Source of the DNA: Actinoplanes couchii
GTDB lineage: Bacteria > Actinomycetota > Actinomycetes > Mycobacteriales > Micromonosporaceae
Assembly: GCF_016862075.1 (NCBI RefSeq)
Contig: NZ_BOMG01000114.1
Coordinates: 1 to 64,000, forward strand
Direction: 5' to 3'
DNA: 64,000 bases
Below are positions 61,221 through 64,000 of the stretch, piece after piece. Below the pieces are notes generated by a model. The model saw only the letters and a program-made list of their open reading frames with translations. It made no database searches and had not been told where the DNA came from. The position numbers were made by a program, and so were the translations under genes. Positions within the stretch are counted from its first letter, which is position 1; each line of letters opens with the position of its first letter.

Positions 61221-61499
61221 ATGGAATTCATCCCCGTCCTGGTCACCCTCGCTGTGCTGGCGTTGATCGTGGTGGCGTTCATGAAGCTGCCGTGGGCCGC
61301 TTCGGTCGGTATGGGCGTCGCGCTGGTGCTGGTCAGTGGATGGCTGCTCAACACGTTGTACATAGACGAGTACCCGTACATGGATCACGACGCGAACAGC
61401 ATCATGGAGGGTGTCGTCTTCATCGGCGGCTCGCTCTTGGTCGGTGTTTTCCTCGCCGTAACCGGGCTCCGCCGGCGGCCGCGGGCACAGGTCCAGTAG
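61221..61499 (+). CDS. Small membrane protein
   Basis: 92 residues with three hydrophobic segments (IPVLVTLAVLALIVVAFM; AASVGMGVALVLVSGWLL; VVFIGGSLLVGVFLAVTGL) and a basic tail. The acidic loop DEYPYMDHD lies between the second and third. ATG 61221 has GAGGTAGGTG upstream. Function unknown. Confidence 0.7.
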   Translation: MEFIPVLVTLAVLALIVVAFMKLPWAASVGMGVALVLVSGWLLNTLYIDEYPYMDHDANSIMEGVVFIGGSLLVGVFLAVTGLRRRPRAQVQ

Positions 61500-61568
61500 G
61501 GATAACCGTACGTTCTTCCGGGTGCCTGCCCCAGTGACCGCCGTCGCCGCGGCGGCCAGGGTGGACCC

Positions 61569-62651
61569 ATGCGAATTCTCTCCTCGGCGGCGGCTGCCGT
61601 CCTGCTGGTTCTCCTCTCGGCGGCGCCGGCCGGCGCCGCGACCTCCGGTGAACTCCGGCGTGACGTCGAAGCGCTGCGGGCGACCGGGGTGCCCGGCGTC
61701 CTGGCCCGGTTCGAGGACCGGGGCGGTGTGCGGGTGGTCCGGTCCGGGCGGGGCGTTCCGCACGACCCGTACCTGCGGATCGGGAGTACCACCAAGACGT
61801 TCACCGCCGTGGTGGTGCTCCAGCTCGTCGGCGAGCGGCGGCTGACACTCGACGATCCGGTGGAGAAGTGGCTGCCGGGCGCGGTGGGCGGGCGCGCGAT
61901 CACGGTGCGGCAACTTCTGCAGCACACCAGCGGGATGTACGAGTACTCGGCCGACCTGATCCCCGGCTACGCCACGCCGGAGTCGTACCGGCGGGAACGG
62001 GACCGCGCGTACACCCCCGAGCAGCTCGTCGCCATCGCGCTGCGGCACCCGCAGGGCGACACCACCTGGTCGTACTCGAACACCAACTATGTGCTCGCCG
62101 GGATGCTGATCGAGGCGGTCACCGGGCGCAGCTGGGCGCGGGAGGTGGACACCCGGGTCCTCGGGCCGCTGGGGATGCGGCACACCCGTACCGGATTCGT
62201 GCGGGACCTGCCCTCGCCGCACGCCACCAACTACATGCAGTTCACCCCGGGCGGGCCGCTCGTGGACACCACCATCGCGGTCCGGGGGCTGGACAGCGGC
62301 GCCGACGGATCGATGGTCAGCACGGCGTCCGATCTGCACCGGTTCCTGGGTGCGCTGGCCGGCGGGCGGCTGCTCCGGCCCGCACAGCAGAGGCAGATGC
62401 GTACGCTGGTCGCCATGCCGGATGCGCCCGGTGGGGCCGGGCTGGGCCTCTTCCGTCATCCGCTGTCCTGCGGTGGTGGGTACTGGCAGCACGGCGGCAC
62501 CGGCTTCGGATACCAGGTCGAACCGGCGTTCACCGACGACGGGCGGCGGCTGACGGTGTCACTCTTCGCCAACACCGGCGACCCGGAACTGGCCGTGACC
62601 CGTCAGCGTCTGGTCCGGGATTTGATCGACCACGCCTTCTGCCGACGCTAG
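61569..62651 (+). CDS. Secreted serine hydrolase, beta-lactamase/DD-carboxypeptidase fold
   Basis: 360 residues with signal peptide (MRILSSAAAAVLLVLLSAA, cleavage near AGAA). Same motifs as the gene at 54656: SxxK in IGSTTKTFTAVVVL, YSN in TWSYSNTNYVLAGMLIEAVTG and a late YWQHGGTGFGY. The two proteins share long identical stretches around these motifs, so they are paralogues. Likely a peptidoglycan D,D-carboxypeptidase or esterase. Its stop overlaps the end of the convergent gene at 62648. Confidence 0.87.
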   Translation: MRILSSAAAAVLLVLLSAAPAGAATSGELRRDVEALRATGVPGVLARFEDRGGVRVVRSGRGVPHDPYLRIGSTTKTFTAVVVLQLVGERRLTLDDPVEKWLPGAVGGRAITVRQLLQHTSGMYEYSADLIPGYATPESYRRERDRAYTPEQLVAIALRHPQGDTTWSYSNTNYVLAGMLIEAVTGRSWAREVDTRVLGPLGMRHTRTGFVRDLPSPHATNYMQFTPGGPLVDTTIAVRGLDSGADGSMVSTASDLHRFLGALAGGRLLRPAQQRQMRTLVAMPDAPGGAGLGLFRHPLSCGGGYWQHGGTGFGYQVEPAFTDDGRRLTVSLFANTGDPELAVTRQRLVRDLIDHAFCRR

Positions 62652-63130
62652 TCGTCGGCAGCCACGACCAGGGTGACCAGGGTTTTCTCGACGAGCACGA
62701 ACTCGTGGAAGTCGTTCTGGACGCCACCCCAGTCGTGGTGGGCGGTGGTGCCGAGGTCCCGTAGTTCGTGGACCTCGTCCGCTGTACCGAAAAGGGGGTA
62801 GATCTCGGTCTCCAGGCGCATCCAGATCGCGTCGCTGACCCGGACGTGTTGTTCGGCCCAGATCCGCAGGCGGCTCACCGCGTCGTCGGCGTCGACCCGA
62901 CGGTAGCTTTGCGGGGTGATCAGTTTCCGCCAGTAGGGGCCGTGGCGTTCCGGGTCGGCGCCGGCGGCCCCGCCCGCGTAGTCGCGGCCGAACAGGTCGT
63001 GCCCGATCACCGCGGCCAGCACGTCGTCCCCATCTTCTTCATCTGTTCGCAGGAAGCGCTGCGCGTCCACCCACTGGTAGGTGCGGTTCCGGAAGTTGAC
63101 GAAGTTGTCGCCCTCGTGCGTCAGCGCCAT
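62648..63130 (-). CDS. Protein of unknown function
   Basis: 160 residues, soluble, acidic, rich in Asp, His and Trp (YQWVDAQRFLRTDEEDGDDV; TAHHDWGGVQNDFHEFVLV). ATG 63130 has GGGAG upstream. No family recognised. It shares its last bases with the convergent serine hydrolase gene. Confidence 0.65.
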   Translation of the reverse strand: MALTHEGDNFVNFRNRTYQWVDAQRFLRTDEEDGDDVLAAVIGHDLFGRDYAGGAAGADPERHGPYWRKLITPQSYRRVDADDAVSRLRIWAEQHVRVSDAIWMRLETEIYPLFGTADEVHELRDLGTTAHHDWGGVQNDFHEFVLVEKTLVTLVVAADD

Positions 63131-63163
63131 GCCGCTCCCTTTTCTCCGCCCCTCGGCCGCACG

Positions 63164-63240
63164 TCTCGTTCCCGGTTCTTTCGTTCCCGGCGGTCTAGTT
63201 CCCGGCGGTCTCGTTCCTGGACTCTCGTTCCTGGCCTCTT
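63164..63240. repeat. Degenerate short tandem repeats in an intergenic gap
   Basis: About five imperfect copies of a 14-18 base unit around CGTTCCCGGCGGTCT / CGTTCCTGGCCTCT fill most of the 127-base gap between two leftward genes. Confidence 0.6.
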
Positions 63241-63257
63241 GTCGGGCCTATCGTTTG

Positions 63258-63914
63258 TCAGCCGGTGATCTTGCGGTAGGCGTCCCGGAGTTCCGCCCAC
63301 CCGTAGTCCAGCCCGGCCGTCCCGGCGACCCGCGGCGTGTCGTGCCCATCCAGGACGGTGACGAGAACCGCCAGGCAAATGTGCCAGCCGGCCGCATACA
63401 TGGCGGTGCCGTCCCGGTCCGCGAAGGTGTGCTCCAGGGTGAGCAGGCACCCGTCACCACGAGGTGTAAGCGTCCACCGGAGCAGGTCGCCACCCCAGCG
63501 GTGCACCAGTTCCCCGGACGCGTCAGCCTTCCCGGACGCGTCAGCCTTCCCGGACGCGTCAGCCTTCCCGAGCGCGTCAGCCTTCCCGGGGGCGTCGACT
63601 TCCCGTGGCGCGTCAGCCTCCCGGGACACGTCGACTTCCCAGGGCGCGTTGACAAGGATCACCTCCGCATCGAGCCACTCATCCTCCGGGTTCTCCCTGC
63701 ACCGGGCGGCTCCAACCCGATCCAGCACCCGATCCGGAACCACCGGCGACCACCCAGCAAGCAACCCAGGTTCGATCAGATGAGGCCAAACCACATCGAC
63801 GCGATGTGGAAGCTCCCTCTCCATGACAAGAACCCACCGCCCACCCGCAACCTCAGCCAACGAGGCCCGAACTTCCTGCCGCCCGATCTCATCCCGCACA
63901 CCATCACTCACCAC
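63258..63914 (-). CDS. SRPBCC/AHSA1-family protein with an inserted hexapeptide repeat
   Basis: About 218 residues. RWVLVMERELPHRVDVVWPHLIEPGLLAGW opens a START-like fold, and the C-terminal part (GWHICLAVLVTVLDG) closes it. Between them is an insertion of KADASG/EVDAPG-type repeats encoded by an 18-bp minisatellite, placed in a surface loop just before LVHRWGGDLLRW. GTG 63914 has GGAGG six bases upstream; GTG 63920 abuts that site. Ligand and function unknown. Confidence 0.75.
   Translation of the reverse strand: MVSDGVRDEIGRQEVRASLAEVAGGRWVLVMERELPHRVDVVWPHLIEPGLLAGWSPVVPDRVLDRVGAARCRENPEDEWLDAEVILVNAPWEVDVSREADAPREVDAPGKADALGKADASGKADASGKADASGELVHRWGGDLLRWTLTPRGDGCLLTLEHTFADRDGTAMYAAGWHICLAVLVTVLDGHDTPRVAGTAGLDYGWAELRDAYRKITG
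63512..63654. repeat. 18-bp in-frame tandem repeat (minisatellite)
   Basis: Seven to eight copies of TCCCGGACGCGTCAGCCT and variants; the three units 63512-63565 are nearly identical and the rest diverge. On the coding (minus) strand each encodes six residues, so copy number changes would keep the frame. Confidence 0.85.
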
Positions 63915-64000
63915 AGCCACCCTCCACGCACAACCCTCGACGTCGCTGACCCAGCGCTCGTCATCCCACGTCCCGCGGCCCCGACGTCCCCAACACCGCC

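Overview
The window comes from a high-GC actinomycete, most likely of the Micromonosporaceae (Actinoplanes-like). Pointers are the strong third-position G/C bias, frequent GTG starts, translationally coupled GTGA/ATGA gene junctions, a furA-katG pair, actinobacterial two-gene siderophore-type ABC transporters, a protein O-mannosyltransferase, and a class I ribonucleotide reductase operon behind a cobalamin riboswitch, as known from Streptomyces. It looks chromosomal. I see no rRNA, tRNA, CRISPR array, phage module or biosynthetic megacluster.

Layout. 0.1-11.4 kb: GH65 glycoside hydrolase/phosphorylase, a GGDEF diguanylate cyclase, a secreted protein, catalase-peroxidase with its Fur repressor (operator visible), an AEC carrier, a lipoprotein, a Ser/Thr kinase and a small membrane protein. 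11.4-16.4 kb: an iron-box-controlled ABC pair, TetR and MarR regulators and a frameshifted tautomerase. 16.5-24.7 kb: Pmt mannosyltransferase, small proteins, a secreted GH5-FN3-CBM2 cellulase behind a perfect CebR-type operator, a CD-NTase-like nucleotidyltransferase paired with a one-TM protein, and a divergent HxlR/alpha-beta hydrolase pair. 24.8-33.7 kb: secreted beta-helix protein, alkaline phosphatase, and a LacI-controlled sugar ABC importer ending in a GH78 alpha-L-rhamnosidase. 33.7-41.3 kb: self-regulated SRPBCC/ArsR pair, a PD-(D/E)XK-like protein, cell-surface proteins, and a large FAD/Fe-S dehydrogenase.

41.3-50.5 kb is the accessory-looking part: a probably frameshifted small membrane gene, a lone tnpB element inserted at the 5' edge of a two-gene operon (unknown protein plus LRV-repeat protein), a hydroxyquinol (resorcinol-type) catabolic cluster, a CPA1 antiporter, and about 570 bases of gene debris with a truncated Xre regulator. 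50.6-64 kb: L,D-transpeptidase, PepSY membrane protein that appears to start at CTG, an acyl-CoA hydrolase, two beta-lactamase-fold serine hydrolases, a collapsed kdp operon (C-terminal part of kdpA joined to the C-terminal part of kdpC, kdpB gone), then NrdR boxes, a cobalamin riboswitch and nrdAB, and finally small proteins including an SRPBCC protein with an 18-bp in-frame minisatellite.

Genes that appear to work together: furA with katG; the ABC pair under iron control; LacI with the importer and GH78; ArsR with SRPBCC; FAD monooxygenase, intradiol dioxygenase and maleylacetate reductase; nrdA with nrdB. All functions are inferred from reading the translations by eye; no database search was run.
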